Positions 25,502-35,002 of a stretch of DNA of 64,000 nucleotides are shown here, in pieces; position 1 is the stretch's first letter; every line of letters begins with the position of its first letter. The position numbers and the translations under genes are program-made. The stretch is from Sporocytophaga sp. (GTDB lineage: Bacteria > Bacteroidota > Bacteroidia > Cytophagales > Cytophagaceae): NCBI RefSeq assembly GCF_017745095.1, contig NZ_JAGHZZ010000020.1, positions 22,862 to 86,861 of the forward strand, in the 5' to 3' direction. The notes beneath the pieces were generated by a model. It did not search any database. It was not told the origin of the DNA and saw only the letters and a list, made by a program, of their open reading frames with translations.

Positions 25502-27874
25502 ATGGTAACAAGATTTATTTTTAGTGTAATAGTTTTGTTTTTTGCTTCTCTGAATTTAAGCTATGGACAAGAAACTTATACGCTTAGTGGCTCTGTCAAG
25601 GACTCTGCCAATGGTGAGGCAATGATTGGTGCTGTAGTTACAGTCAAAGAAATCAATGCCGGTACTGCTACTGATATCAATGGAGATTTTTCAATGAAAG
25701 TCCCTCCGGGAAAATATACGGTGGAAATCAATTTTGTCGGATATGGTAGCATTTCACAATCAGTTGTTGTGAAAGGGAATACTAAAATGTCATTCAGCAT
25801 GAAAGAACAGATGTTGAAAGAGGTTATTGTTACTGGGGAAAGACCGGATGCTCAAGTGAAGAACCTTGAGATGGGAACTCAGAAGCTGGACATGAAACAA
25901 ATAAATGCTATCCCGCCTCTTCTTGGTGAGGTAGATGTGATAAGAAGCATTCAGCTATTGCCTGGAGTCTCCACTGTAGGTGAAGGTGCATCCGGATTTA
26001 ATGTGAGAGGAGGAGCAGTAGATCAAAATCTAATCTTGCTTGATGACGCTCCGATATACAATTCCTCACATATGTTTGGATTCTTCTCTGTTTTCAATCC
26101 TGACATGGTAAAAGATATAAAACTTTCAAAGGCTGCAATACCAGCACAATATGGTGGTCGTTTATCATCTGTTCTGGATGTGAAAATGAAAGAAGGGAAT
26201 CCTGACAAAATAGGAGTTCAGGGAGGCATAAGCACCATCTTCAGCCGCCTCACAGTTGGAGGCCCTATTAAAAAAAATAAATTATCATTTATAGTAGCTG
26301 GCAGAAGATCCTATGCTGACGTACTTGCAAGACCATTCCTTGCCAAAGCATTTAAAGATGCCCAGCTTTATTTTTATGATTTGACTTTAAAGGCAAACTA
26401 TAATATTAACCAAAGAAATCGACTTTATCTTTCCGGATATTATGGAAGAGATGTGTTTGCATTTCCAGGTGCTTACTTTGGATGGGGAAATGCCACCACT
26501 ACCTTGCGTTGGAACCACGTATTCAGTGACAAACTGTTACTTAATATGATCGGAGATTATAGTAGTTATAGTTACCGTCTAGAGTTTGGTGAAGATATGA
26601 CCGAAGATTCCTTCAAATGGACTGCTAAAATTATAAACTATTGTGCAAAACCAGAATTTACATGGTATTTAAACAGCAATAATACTATCAGCTTCGGAGC
26701 TCAGGCAACATATTACAAATTCGTTCCAAGTACTGGAGTATTTTATTCCGGAGGGGAGAGAAGAGACATAGGCCTTCCCGATAAATATGCGATGGAAAAC
26801 GCTTTATACATTTCGAATGAACAGAAATTGACGGCCAGGCTTACACTTCAATATGGCTTGAGATACTCCTTCTTTAACTATCTCGGGTCAGGAACAGCTT
26901 ATTATTATGATTCAACAGCAGGCAACTATGTTAGAAATCCGGTAGGTATTGAAGAATTTGGAAGAAGAAAAACAATTAAAGCTTATACTCGGCCTGAGCC
27001 AAGAATAGCAGCTAATTATTCACTAAGTGAAAATTCATCTCTTAAAGCCAGCTATAACAGAATGGTTCAGTATATCCACTTGATATCGAATACTACTGCA
27101 TCTATTCCTCTGGACGTTTACCTGCCAAGCACCAATAACATAAAGCCTCAGTTGTGTGATCAATATTCACTGGGCTATTTCAGAAATATCGGCCCTAAAC
27201 AAAATATAGAAACATCTGCAGAAGTCTTTTATAAGGACATGTTAAATCAATTGGATTATATAGATGGAGCAAATCTGTTCTTTAATCCGAATCTTGAAGG
27301 AGAGGTTATTCCAGGAACTGCCAGAGCATATGGTCTGGAATTATTTGTGAAGAAGAAAGAAGGAAGATTTAATGGATGGATTAGCTATACTCTTTCTAAG
27401 TCTGAAAGAAAGGTGCCTGGTATCAATCAGGGAGATTGGTATCCGAACAGATATGACAGAAGGCACAATCTAAGCGTTGTTGGGATATATGAACTTTCCA
27501 AACGTGTGAGTTTGAGCAGTACATTTGTTTATGCTTCTGGTACTCCATTTACTTTTGCTACGGATAAGTTTGAATTCCAGGGTATATTCGTACCATATAA
27601 TCCGGGAGGACCAAGGAACAATTACAGATTGCCTGCTTATCATCGTCTGGATGTAGCTGCAACTTTAAAAAGCAAAGAAAAAGTCCGCAAATCTAAAATA
27701 TTCGGGAGATACAGCTGGGATCTGGTATTTACAGTTTATAACCTGTATTCCCGCAGAAATGCCTTTGCAATAACGCCGAGACAAAATCCCGAAAATCAAC
27801 AAATAAGTGAAGCGTTAAGATTCTCAATTTTCGGATCTTTTGTTCCTGCAATTACATATAACTTTAAATTTTAA
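25502..27874 (+). CDS. TonB-dependent receptor (DUF4249-linked group)
   Basis: A 790-residue outer-membrane receptor. A signal peptide ends at LNLSYGQ. Residues about 27-105 form the carboxypeptidase-regulatory-like domain (TLSGSVKDSANGEAMIGAVVTV, TDINGDFSMKVPPG). The plug follows, with GEVDVIRSIQLLPGVSTVGEGASGFNVRGGAVDQN, LILLDDAPIYNSSHMFGFFS and AIPAQYGGRLSSVLDV. The rest is the barrel, ending in FVPAITYNFKF. This plug type is always found with a DUF4249 lipoprotein gene, here 4 bp downstream. The ligand is unknown; the pair is not of the SusC/SusD glycan type. Confidence 0.92.
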   Translation: MVTRFIFSVIVLFFASLNLSYGQETYTLSGSVKDSANGEAMIGAVVTVKEINAGTATDINGDFSMKVPPGKYTVEINFVGYGSISQSVVVKGNTKMSFSMKEQMLKEVIVTGERPDAQVKNLEMGTQKLDMKQINAIPPLLGEVDVIRSIQLLPGVSTVGEGASGFNVRGGAVDQNLILLDDAPIYNSSHMFGFFSVFNPDMVKDIKLSKAAIPAQYGGRLSSVLDVKMKEGNPDKIGVQGGISTIFSRLTVGGPIKKNKLSFIVAGRRSYADVLARPFLAKAFKDAQLYFYDLTLKANYNINQRNRLYLSGYYGRDVFAFPGAYFGWGNATTTLRWNHVFSDKLLLNMIGDYSSYSYRLEFGEDMTEDSFKWTAKIINYCAKPEFTWYLNSNNTISFGAQATYYKFVPSTGVFYSGGERRDIGLPDKYAMENALYISNEQKLTARLTLQYGLRYSFFNYLGSGTAYYYDSTAGNYVRNPVGIEEFGRRKTIKAYTRPEPRIAANYSLSENSSLKASYNRMVQYIHLISNTTASIPLDVYLPSTNNIKPQLCDQYSLGYFRNIGPKQNIETSAEVFYKDMLNQLDYIDGANLFFNPNLEGEVIPGTARAYGLELFVKKKEGRFNGWISYTLSKSERKVPGINQGDWYPNRYDRRHNLSVVGIYELSKRVSLSSTFVYASGTPFTFATDKFEFQGIFVPYNPGGPRNNYRLPAYHRLDVAATLKSKEKVRKSKIFGRYSWDLVFTVYNLYSRRNAFAITPRQNPENQQISEALRFSIFGSFVPAITYNFKF

Positions 27875-27878
27875 AAGA

Positions 27879-28805
27879 ATGAAAAATAAAGTTTTATTAT
27901 TCATATTACTTATAGTGCTAGTAGCATGTGAGGATAAAGTAGATATCAGCAATACGCTTAAAGCTGGTAAACCTGCTTTAGTAGTGGATGCTTTTATTAC
28001 TAACCTTCCCGAGAAGCAAACTGTATATCTTTCTAGCACTCAATATTACTTTGATAACTCCGGTCCTATAAGAATAAGCGGTGCAGCAGTTAAGGTAGTG
28101 GACGAGACAACACAACAGGAATATGTTTTTGCAGAGTCTGCTCCCGGTCAATATGTTTCACCGGTAAAGGGAGATTCAATGCTGATTATAGGTCATCCTT
28201 ACAGATTGTTTATAGATTATCAGGGGCAGGCTTATACAGCTTATTCATTAATGAAAAGAGTTCCTCCTATAGATTCTATTTTGTTTGAACCTCTTGAGGA
28301 TCTTAATGAAGATATCATACCAGGTAAATACACTGCTGAATTCCAGGCTACAGATCAGGTAGGGGTAGGGGACCAGGTATGGATCAGAAATTATAAGAAT
28401 GGAGTGAGAATAACGGATCCGGAAAGGATTGGGATTTCCTATGACGGAAAGATTTTCGCAACTGCTGAAGCGGATGGATCAATGTTCATTTATCCATTAA
28501 GAGTGTTCCCTGTTAACGATAACGGAGGAGAGGAAGATGATCAATGGCTGGACGGCCAGCAATTTGGTGTAGAATTGTTTTCTATAACAGAGGAGGCAGC
28601 AACATTTTTACAAGCTGTAGTAACTCAGTCAACTCAAGGAAACGGTGGGCCAATAGGAGCTTTATTTTCTCCACCGCCAGCCAATGTTCCAACCAATATC
28701 GTAAATACGACATCTAAAGATAAAGCGGCTGTAGGATTCTTTTGCACATCTGCTGTTTCAAGAGCCGAGACGATTGTACCTAATCCTTACGGTCGTAATC
28801 AATAA
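27879..28805 (+). CDS. DUF4249-family lipoprotein
   Basis: A 308-residue protein from the ATG at 27879, four bases after the receptor stop; a longer reading into the receptor gene is not credible. The lipoprotein signal is MKNKVLLFILLIVLVAC with Cys at 17. The mature part matches DUF4249: LVVDAFITNLPEKQTVYLSSTQYYF, GAAVKVVDETTQQEYVF, GQYVSP and HPYRLFIDYQGQAYTAYSLMKRVPPIDSI. It is the standard partner of the upstream TonB receptor, probably sitting on the outer membrane to help ligand capture. The substrate is unknown. Confidence 0.9.
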   Translation: MKNKVLLFILLIVLVACEDKVDISNTLKAGKPALVVDAFITNLPEKQTVYLSSTQYYFDNSGPIRISGAAVKVVDETTQQEYVFAESAPGQYVSPVKGDSMLIIGHPYRLFIDYQGQAYTAYSLMKRVPPIDSILFEPLEDLNEDIIPGKYTAEFQATDQVGVGDQVWIRNYKNGVRITDPERIGISYDGKIFATAEADGSMFIYPLRVFPVNDNGGEEDDQWLDGQQFGVELFSITEEAATFLQAVVTQSTQGNGGPIGALFSPPPANVPTNIVNTTSKDKAAVGFFCTSAVSRAETIVPNPYGRNQ

Positions 28806-28811
28806 TATTTC

Positions 28812-28850
28812 AGCCATACTTTTGTCCGAAAAATGGACAAAAGTATGGCT
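28812..28850 (+). terminator. Strong hairpin terminator after DUF4249 gene
   Basis: A perfect 16-bp stem: AGCCATACTTTTGTCC (28812-28827) with GGACAAAAGTATGGCT (28835-28850) and a 7-nt loop. It lies 7 bp past the stop codon. The tail TATAAAAGAAACTATTTTT is only moderately T-rich. Confidence 0.75.
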
Positions 28851-29028
28851 TATAAAAGAAACTATTTTTCCTATCTATTTTTAACTCTAAAATTTGCAAG
28901 AGAAAGTTATTTATCCAAGCCACCTTATGGAATAAGCTGACGAACTCCCCATCAATTAAAGAACGTAAATCAGGTATCTAATGAAGTGATATTTAACTCG
29001 CTCTTTTTGTCATTCTTAATAGGATATT

Positions 29029-30645
29029 TTATTTGTGCTGTCGTCTTCCTATTAATGGAAGTAAAGACAATATAATAACATAAAGAAAGCAAACAATGCT
29101 TGCTGATCTTAAAGAGAGAATAAAGAAATTGCCGAATGATCCTGATTTTCTTACACGTGAATCCCCTATAAGTAAAATATTTTTTAAGGAAAGACTGAAA
29201 GCTTCTTTGATGGTGAATTTGCTTCCGAAATTGATAGTATCCATTAGGTAGAAGCCTAATGTTCCATATAAAATTATGAATACAAATAAAACTAATGGAA
29301 ATTTGAAATCCCTTTTAATAGCGGATAGATTCGTTTGTAATGTGTAGTTTCTTTCAGTATATAATAATATCGCGATTATTAAAAATGAAGCTATAGAGAA
29401 TTCATAATAACCACCTTTGGTCAGGTGTGCGATAGTTGATATAAATGAACCAAAAAGGGCTATATACCATGCCGTTCTGTATCCTTTCCACAGATAGATA
29501 GAATTGATAATTAATATAGCACCAGTGACAAATTGAACATAGGTAGATGTGTAAAATAATTCATTGGAAATTAAATTTCTGATTGCGTTAAAATGTATGA
29601 AATCGACGGGGATCAGTAAAGTCAGAATGTTCAGCATTCCCAGTAAAAAACAAACCACGGCTGGAAATACTTTAAGGAACAGGCTGTCCTTGTATAAAAT
29701 ATAGGAAAAGATTGAATAAAGTAACGGTGTCCAGAAACTGAATAATCTGTATATAAGTGCCGTTAATAAAGCCTGAGCCGGAGAAAGACCATATTGTCTG
29801 AATAAATATGTAAGTGCAGCTTCAATTGCTCCTAGGCCGTTCATAAATGGAGAAACCATAGAGATAAAAAAAACTACCACATATGAAAGAAAGGCCATTG
29901 TCAGACTTCCTTTTCCTGATAGGGCCTTCATTGCTGAGAAAGCAAAGGAAATGCCTGTGAAGTCAAGAAACACAGATGTTATAAATGTATAAATCAAAAA
30001 CTTTGTAGAGAATTTCTGAAGATTGATCTCATCTAATTTTCTTGATAGGGTGGGATAATGTTTGTTTACAAAAGTATATGCTCTTCCTTGTCTTTTATAA
30101 GAGAAAAAAGTAATTACCAATAGTGCAAGTATGATGACTACCGGAATTACTATAAGTGGGTTTATAGGATTATCTTTTTCTGCCAGAGATGTTATCAGTA
30201 TTGCAGGAATTGAAAAAACAAAGATCGATGTGCAACTTGCGAACATATATATGGATGAACCGAATATCAATACAGTACTCGAAATGTTCTGAGCATCTGT
30301 TTCTTTTGTAGAGAATGCTAAAGAAGTAACTCCGCCTGCAGGTAATATGACACTGATTAAAAACCTCTTTAGATAAAGTAAAACCATGCTGAAATAAGCG
30401 GGATAAGATTGAATTGTCCTAAAACTGAAAAAGTATAGTAAGCCTTGTAAAAGCACATATACAATACTTATTAGTAATCCTGTAATGATCCAGAATGTAT
30501 TAGCTTTTTCTAATGCAGAAGAAATTTCTTTGATCTCATTTCCGGATTTGGCAAAAAAAAGCACAGCAAAGAAAAAGCAGAGAAGTCCCAGTAATATTTG
30601 CCAGTATGAGGAAATCCAGGATCTGATTTTTTTGAAGAAACTCAT
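29029..30645 (-). CDS. Lysylphosphatidylglycerol synthase-type transmembrane (flippase-like) protein
   Basis: A 538-residue polytopic membrane protein with about 14 hydrophobic helices. The N-terminal 330 residues follow the LPG-synthase TM / UPF0104 plan: KKIRSWISSYWQILLGLLCF, YLKRFLISVILPAGGVTSLAFS, and the motif MVSPFMNGLGAIEAALTYLFRQYG. The second part (about 340-538) adds further helices as in MprF N-terminal domains, but there is no C-terminal aminoacyl-transferase domain. It could flip a lipid or act on an unknown lipid; it is not a full MprF. It is a single gene on the minus strand. Confidence 0.82.
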   Translation of the reverse strand: MSFFKKIRSWISSYWQILLGLLCFFFAVLFFAKSGNEIKEISSALEKANTFWIITGLLISIVYVLLQGLLYFFSFRTIQSYPAYFSMVLLYLKRFLISVILPAGGVTSLAFSTKETDAQNISSTVLIFGSSIYMFASCTSIFVFSIPAILITSLAEKDNPINPLIVIPVVIILALLVITFFSYKRQGRAYTFVNKHYPTLSRKLDEINLQKFSTKFLIYTFITSVFLDFTGISFAFSAMKALSGKGSLTMAFLSYVVVFFISMVSPFMNGLGAIEAALTYLFRQYGLSPAQALLTALIYRLFSFWTPLLYSIFSYILYKDSLFLKVFPAVVCFLLGMLNILTLLIPVDFIHFNAIRNLISNELFYTSTYVQFVTGAILIINSIYLWKGYRTAWYIALFGSFISTIAHLTKGGYYEFSIASFLIIAILLYTERNYTLQTNLSAIKRDFKFPLVLFVFIILYGTLGFYLMDTINFGSKFTIKEAFSLSLKNILLIGDSRVRKSGSFGNFFILSLRSASIVCFLYVIILSLLPLIGRRQHK

Positions 30646-30872
30646 AACAAAAGAAAACCTGGCACTTCCTTTAATGTTTACATTATCAAGAGAAAAAGGA
30701 AACGGAAATATGATAAAGCTCTTTCTGATCTTTTGTGGTAGGATGGATGTAAAAAGATAGGAATTACCTGGTTTTAATGTTTATGATACACCTTCAGATA
30801 AATTTTTACATAGAGCTTTTTGTTAATAGGTTACTGGTTAAATTCTTATGTGTTAAAGAATTCATTGGACGA

Positions 30873-32957
30873 TTAGTTGAAAGATCTTGTTATATGAGAT
30901 TCCAACTCAGGGCTTTTTTTAAACTGAGAAGCAAAGTCTTGTTCGAATTTTAATATTTTTTCTTCCCTTATTTTATTATACTGTCGCTTGCTGAAGACAG
31001 CGCAAAACCAATCCCACCCGTTCTTTACTTTATCTTTTTCGAATAGGTATGATCTTCCCAGAATCTCTGTTAAAAAGGAAAATATCAGAATTCCCCAAAT
31101 CCACCATTGATGATTTCCGAGCCTATCAATCCAGAGATTGATAGGCTGGTTTACCTTTAGGAAAATTGCGGTAAAAATAGGCAGGAATGTAAGAGTAGAA
31201 ACTTTAAGAAAGTATTTAAGATTGTTTCTCAGTTTATATTGTTCATCGTCCCACCGTTTATTGATATAATTTGATTTTTCAAATTCGAGCCTTTGCTTAT
31301 TTTCATTTTCTCTGTTGAGCCTCTCAAGCTCGTCTCTGCGTTGTATTTCTTTGAGAAGTTTTTCTTTCTCAGTTTTCATTGCGCGGAATGTGGCTTCCCT
31401 CTTTTCATTTTCCCGCACTAAATATTCAAAATAATCTTCATTATTCAGGAAGTCCAAAGAGCTATCGATATTTTCTGCTGTGATATCTTCAGGCTTATTG
31501 GGTTTTTCACGAAGCTCATAACTTCTTTCAAGAGCCTCTTCCTTACTTAGAAAACCTGCTTTATATTGATCTTGCAGCTTCAGATATGCTTCTGAAATAG
31601 AAGTGTTGAGCTGGGCTGATAATATCAATTGGGCTTTGGTAATGACATCAAAAGATTTAGGTACAGAATGGCTTTCATTAAATCCTTTTTTGAGTTTAAA
31701 CCAGAATTTGTTGATGACATAATCAATGTCTTTTGCGAACGGAACACCTCCTTCACCAAATTTATCTTTTGTATATTGTGCCAGTGCCAGAGTAAGCTTA
31801 TTCCCTGTTAAAAAGACATGACTGGTCTTTTCAAATCCTTTGAAGTTTTCACCTTTTCGATAGTAATTTATTTTAGTGAATATTTTCAGAAAGCGAAGAC
31901 ATGCATCTTCATCAAAAATCCCTGTCTTTTGTTCAGCAATCTCCTTGAGTTCGGATATCGTTAATGTATCTTCAACAGAATATTTTGAGTATTTGCTAAT
32001 ATCTGCATTAAATATTTCAAGAGTAATACCTTTATGTTTAAGATCCTGCTCAAGTTTGATTTTCTTATTTCTTACATCACTGACAGTATTGCAGTTCTTT
32101 AGTATCTCCATCATTGCAGGCTTAGGGTCTAAAGCAATTTGTCCTTTCTTTATCAGCTCAGCAGTTTGGAAAAAATGATCTATTTCTTCCTGTGTTTCTT
32201 CAAGATATTTAAGTTGAATGGTTGGTACTTTATTCGTATGATTTATTTCTGAAATCAGTTTAAGTAAGTCATCCAGAATTTCCATGAATAATAAACCATT
32301 GTATCCCACAATACTGAATAAGTATTCAGTACTCAGGAAAATAGTAAGATTGGCTTTCCATTTTCCTAGCTCATTGAGATCTCCTGTAAACCGTATGCCC
32401 TGATAGAGAATAAGGCCTTCTCTTATAAGATTGAGGTTGTTCCTGAATTTTTCATTATCCTGATTTTTTATAACAAAAGCACTGATGTAGGTAGAATATT
32501 TTACAGTAAATATATTGTCAAGCAAGTATTGATTGAAGCATTGAAATATGTCTTCCTGCTCGGACAGCGAAAGAGCTTTGCCTTCCTGTTTTTCTATAAA
32601 GCCTATAAGTTCTTGTATAATATGGTTTTGAATATCAGAAATGAGTCGATATCCATTGTTATGATAACCGACATTACTTTCTATTTTTTTATTAAAATGA
32701 TAATAGCCATCTTTTCTGATTGTTAAATCTTTTAAGCGGTTATTAACAGTAGTTCTTATTACAGATTCAGGTAATCTGAAATCATAGACTTTTTCCAGGA
32801 GGTTTACAAGCTCAGTAGAACTCACTGTCCATTTATCCTCGGTGATTACAGCACCTTTAACAAATTCAGCTATGATATCGCTGATGTTGTTATATTTTTC
32901 GTTGTTATATAATTCACTGAACAATGCCACAGAGGCAAGCAGGTTGTTTTCTTTCAT
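30873..32957 (-). CDS. Large orphan protein: HTH-like start, PIN-like nuclease domain, coiled coil, C-terminal membrane helices
   Basis: I start at the ATG at 32957 (MKENNLLASVALF), giving 694 residues; a GTG at 33029 would add 24. Residues 1-90 look winged-helix-like (LVNLLEKVYDFRLPESVIRTTVNNRLKDL). Residues about 200-440 resemble a PIN-like nuclease: ANLTIFLSTEYLFSIVGYNG, LKYLEETQEEIDHFF, and near the end HVFLTGNKLTLALAQYTKDKF. The usual first catalytic Asp (FLDTEFLF in relatives as I recall them) is Ser here. Residues about 520-590 are a long charged coiled coil (RENEKREATFRAMKTEKEK). Two hydrophobic helices (about 603-621, 634-652) end it. No named family; it could be a defence or RNA-processing protein. 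Confidence 0.6.
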   Translation of the reverse strand: MKENNLLASVALFSELYNNEKYNNISDIIAEFVKGAVITEDKWTVSSTELVNLLEKVYDFRLPESVIRTTVNNRLKDLTIRKDGYYHFNKKIESNVGYHNNGYRLISDIQNHIIQELIGFIEKQEGKALSLSEQEDIFQCFNQYLLDNIFTVKYSTYISAFVIKNQDNEKFRNNLNLIREGLILYQGIRFTGDLNELGKWKANLTIFLSTEYLFSIVGYNGLLFMEILDDLLKLISEINHTNKVPTIQLKYLEETQEEIDHFFQTAELIKKGQIALDPKPAMMEILKNCNTVSDVRNKKIKLEQDLKHKGITLEIFNADISKYSKYSVEDTLTISELKEIAEQKTGIFDEDACLRFLKIFTKINYYRKGENFKGFEKTSHVFLTGNKLTLALAQYTKDKFGEGGVPFAKDIDYVINKFWFKLKKGFNESHSVPKSFDVITKAQLILSAQLNTSISEAYLKLQDQYKAGFLSKEEALERSYELREKPNKPEDITAENIDSSLDFLNNEDYFEYLVRENEKREATFRAMKTEKEKLLKEIQRRDELERLNRENENKQRLEFEKSNYINKRWDDEQYKLRNNLKYFLKVSTLTFLPIFTAIFLKVNQPINLWIDRLGNHQWWIWGILIFSFLTEILGRSYLFEKDKVKNGWDWFCAVFSKRQYNKIREEKILKFEQDFASQFKKSPELESHITRSFN

Positions 32958-33152
32958 TTTATGGTAAGCGGAAAAATTGATTTTGAGAAAGACTATTGTA
33001 GGTCTTTTCAATGTTTGATAAAACTCCACCTAAATAAATGTATCAGAAGGAGTAAATGAGGAAAAGTATGTTAAATAATTATTAAGGTTCTAAAAGTATT
33101 CACAGGGGAAATATTATTGTTCTTTTGAAATAATAATTATGTTATAATAAAA

Positions 33153-33176
33153 AAAGGAGACATCTCTGTCTCCTTT
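33153..33176 (-). terminator. Rho-independent terminator of ELWxxDGT gene
   Basis: A perfect 10-bp stem AAAGGAGACA / TGTCTCCTTT with a 4-nt loop. On the minus strand it runs into a TTTTTTTATTAT tract, and it lies 21 bp past the stop at 33198. Confidence 0.9.
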
Positions 33177-33197
33177 AGTTCTATGTTAATATATAAA

Positions 33198-34754
33198 TTA
33201 ATTTTTGATCAATTTTTTTGAGTATATGTTATTATCCGAATCTGTTAAAATGATATGATATAATCCAACAGGAAGATCTTCTGTTTCTATTCTGTTTTGA
33301 GAAGCGGATACTTTGACTTGTTTAACCAATTGATTTAAACTGTTCATTACACTTATGCTGGTTATATTTTTTACATATTTCAGATCTATATCACAATATT
33401 GATATGCAGGATTTGGATAAATGTTGATAGCATCTGAAATAGCTTTATCCTTGATTCCGGTAACATTTGAAAATTTCCACAGCTCAAAGCCATCAGTTCC
33501 ATTATCTGCAGAGAAATAAAGAGCATTTTTAAATACGTGGAAGTCTCCTGGATCTGATTCGTTAGCGCCTTGATTAATATCCATTACCAGAACAGTTCCA
33601 TCTTCTGACCCGTCAGACTTCCAGAGTTCGGCTCCCAATGTTCCATCATTAGCACCGAAATATAGTTGACCATTATAGACAGTCAGATAAAACGGATCTC
33701 CATCGCCTGAAGGATTAATGTCTTTTACCATGATCGTTCCGACTTCAGTTCCATTTGACTTCCATAGTTCAAAGCCATGAGATCCATCGTCTGCAATAAA
33801 GTAAAGTTCTGAGTTAAATATTGTAAGTTCGGTAACTCCAGAAGAGCTTGTAGGATTGACATCTTTTACAAGTTCGGTGCCCGAAAGAGTTCCATCTGTT
33901 TTCCAGAGTTCTCTTCCTTCTTCTCCATTAATAGCAGAAAAGAAAATTGTTCCATTGAGTAAGGTGAGTTGACTGGGTGCTTTATTTCCAGAGGTAATGG
34001 CATTTGTTCCTGCATTTGTCCCATCCGATACCCAAAGTTCTATACCAGCATTCATGTGTTCTGCGGAGAAGTATAATTTGTTGTTGAGAACTTTCAGGTC
34101 ATATGGTGAAGAAGAGCTTTCCCCAGTTGTGGTTTGTTTTACCAATGATTCTTCTCCTATATTCCCATTAGTCTTATATAGTCCAATATTATTTTGTGGG
34201 TCAATTCCTCCGAAATATAACATGGAGTTGTACACAGCCATCTCATAGTGCCCGACCTGTACATCACTCACTTTAGTTATTGCTGTTCCATTGGTTTTGA
34301 ATAAGTATGTACCGGTTCCATCAAAAGCGGAGAAATATAATTCCGAATTAAATGCAGTTAAATTGTTAGGATAGGAACTTCCGGATTGATTTATATCTGA
34401 AACCCGTACTGTTCCTTCTGTTGTTCCATCGGATTTCCAGAGTTCCTGTCCATAGGAATCATATGCAGAGAAGTAAAATTCGGAATTGAACTGTATGAAT
34501 CTGACATCGTCGGGGTTAGAGGGGCCTGATGGATTGATATCTTTCAGAAGCTTGGTTCCTGTGGCTGTACCATCTGTTTTCCATATCTCAGCATCTGTAC
34601 CATCATTTGCTATAAAATACAGTTCATCTTTAAATTCAAAGAAGAAATAAGGATAAGAATCGCCAGATGGATTAAAGCTTTTGAACAAACTTTGAGATAT
34701 CCCGAAGGATATACAAAAAAAGATGAAAAATAATGTTGTAAAAAGTTTTTTCAT
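33198..34754 (-). CDS. ELWxxDGT-repeat secreted protein with T9SS type A sorting domain
   Basis: I start at the ATG at 34754 (MKKLFTTLFFIFFCISFGIS), giving 518 residues and a good signal peptide. The body is built from about eight repeats of 45-50 residues with ELWKSDGTTEGT, ELWVSDGTNAGT, ELWKTDGTLSGT and similar, each followed by ...NPSG... and LYF.A.DG; this is the known ELWxxDGT repeat, likely a beta-propeller. The C-terminus has INIYPNPAYQYCDI, SVMNSLNQLVKQ and LPVGLYHIIL, a standard type A sorting domain. It is exported through the T9SS; a strong terminator follows. Function beyond surface location is unknown. Confidence 0.9.
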   Translation of the reverse strand: MKKLFTTLFFIFFCISFGISQSLFKSFNPSGDSYPYFFFEFKDELYFIANDGTDAEIWKTDGTATGTKLLKDINPSGPSNPDDVRFIQFNSEFYFSAYDSYGQELWKSDGTTEGTVRVSDINQSGSSYPNNLTAFNSELYFSAFDGTGTYLFKTNGTAITKVSDVQVGHYEMAVYNSMLYFGGIDPQNNIGLYKTNGNIGEESLVKQTTTGESSSSPYDLKVLNNKLYFSAEHMNAGIELWVSDGTNAGTNAITSGNKAPSQLTLLNGTIFFSAINGEEGRELWKTDGTLSGTELVKDVNPTSSSGVTELTIFNSELYFIADDGSHGFELWKSNGTEVGTIMVKDINPSGDGDPFYLTVYNGQLYFGANDGTLGAELWKSDGSEDGTVLVMDINQGANESDPGDFHVFKNALYFSADNGTDGFELWKFSNVTGIKDKAISDAINIYPNPAYQYCDIDLKYVKNITSISVMNSLNQLVKQVKVSASQNRIETEDLPVGLYHIILTDSDNNIYSKKLIKN

Positions 34755-34922
34755 AATAAGTTTTAAAAGGTTAAGTATTAAAAATGAGAACAAAGGTAAT
34801 TGATTTTTAATTAAATTACTTATAATGAGTTTGTTATGTTTTAAGTTAATTCTTTTGTTTTTTTAACATTTTTTGAATAAACGTTTTGAAATTCAGAAGG
34901 TTATCTTGTGTTATGATACCGG

Positions 34923-34964
34923 TTAAACAAATATTTTAATCAGTTGATTAAAATATTTGTTTAA
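34923..34964. promoter_or_regulatory. Perfect 42-bp palindrome, probable TetR operator
   Basis: Arms of 20 bp (34923-34942 and 34945-34964; the left arm reads TTAAACAAATATTTTAATCA) are exact reverse complements around a central GT. It lies 38 bp upstream of the TetR ATG. The right arm contains TTTG at 34956-34959, and TACTTTG begins 21 bp further on, close to a Bacteroidota -33/-7 pair. A repressor bound here would cover the promoter. It contains no GC-rich part or T-run, so it is not a terminator. Confidence 0.8.
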
Positions 34965-35002
34965 TTGAGCGCCATGATTTTACTTTGGATGGAGAAAACA
35001 AT

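Noticed and set aside
32958..33029. GTG start adding 24 residues to the PIN-like protein
   Set aside because: The extra residues do not resemble a domain or signal, and the ATG at 32957 gives a more natural N-terminus.
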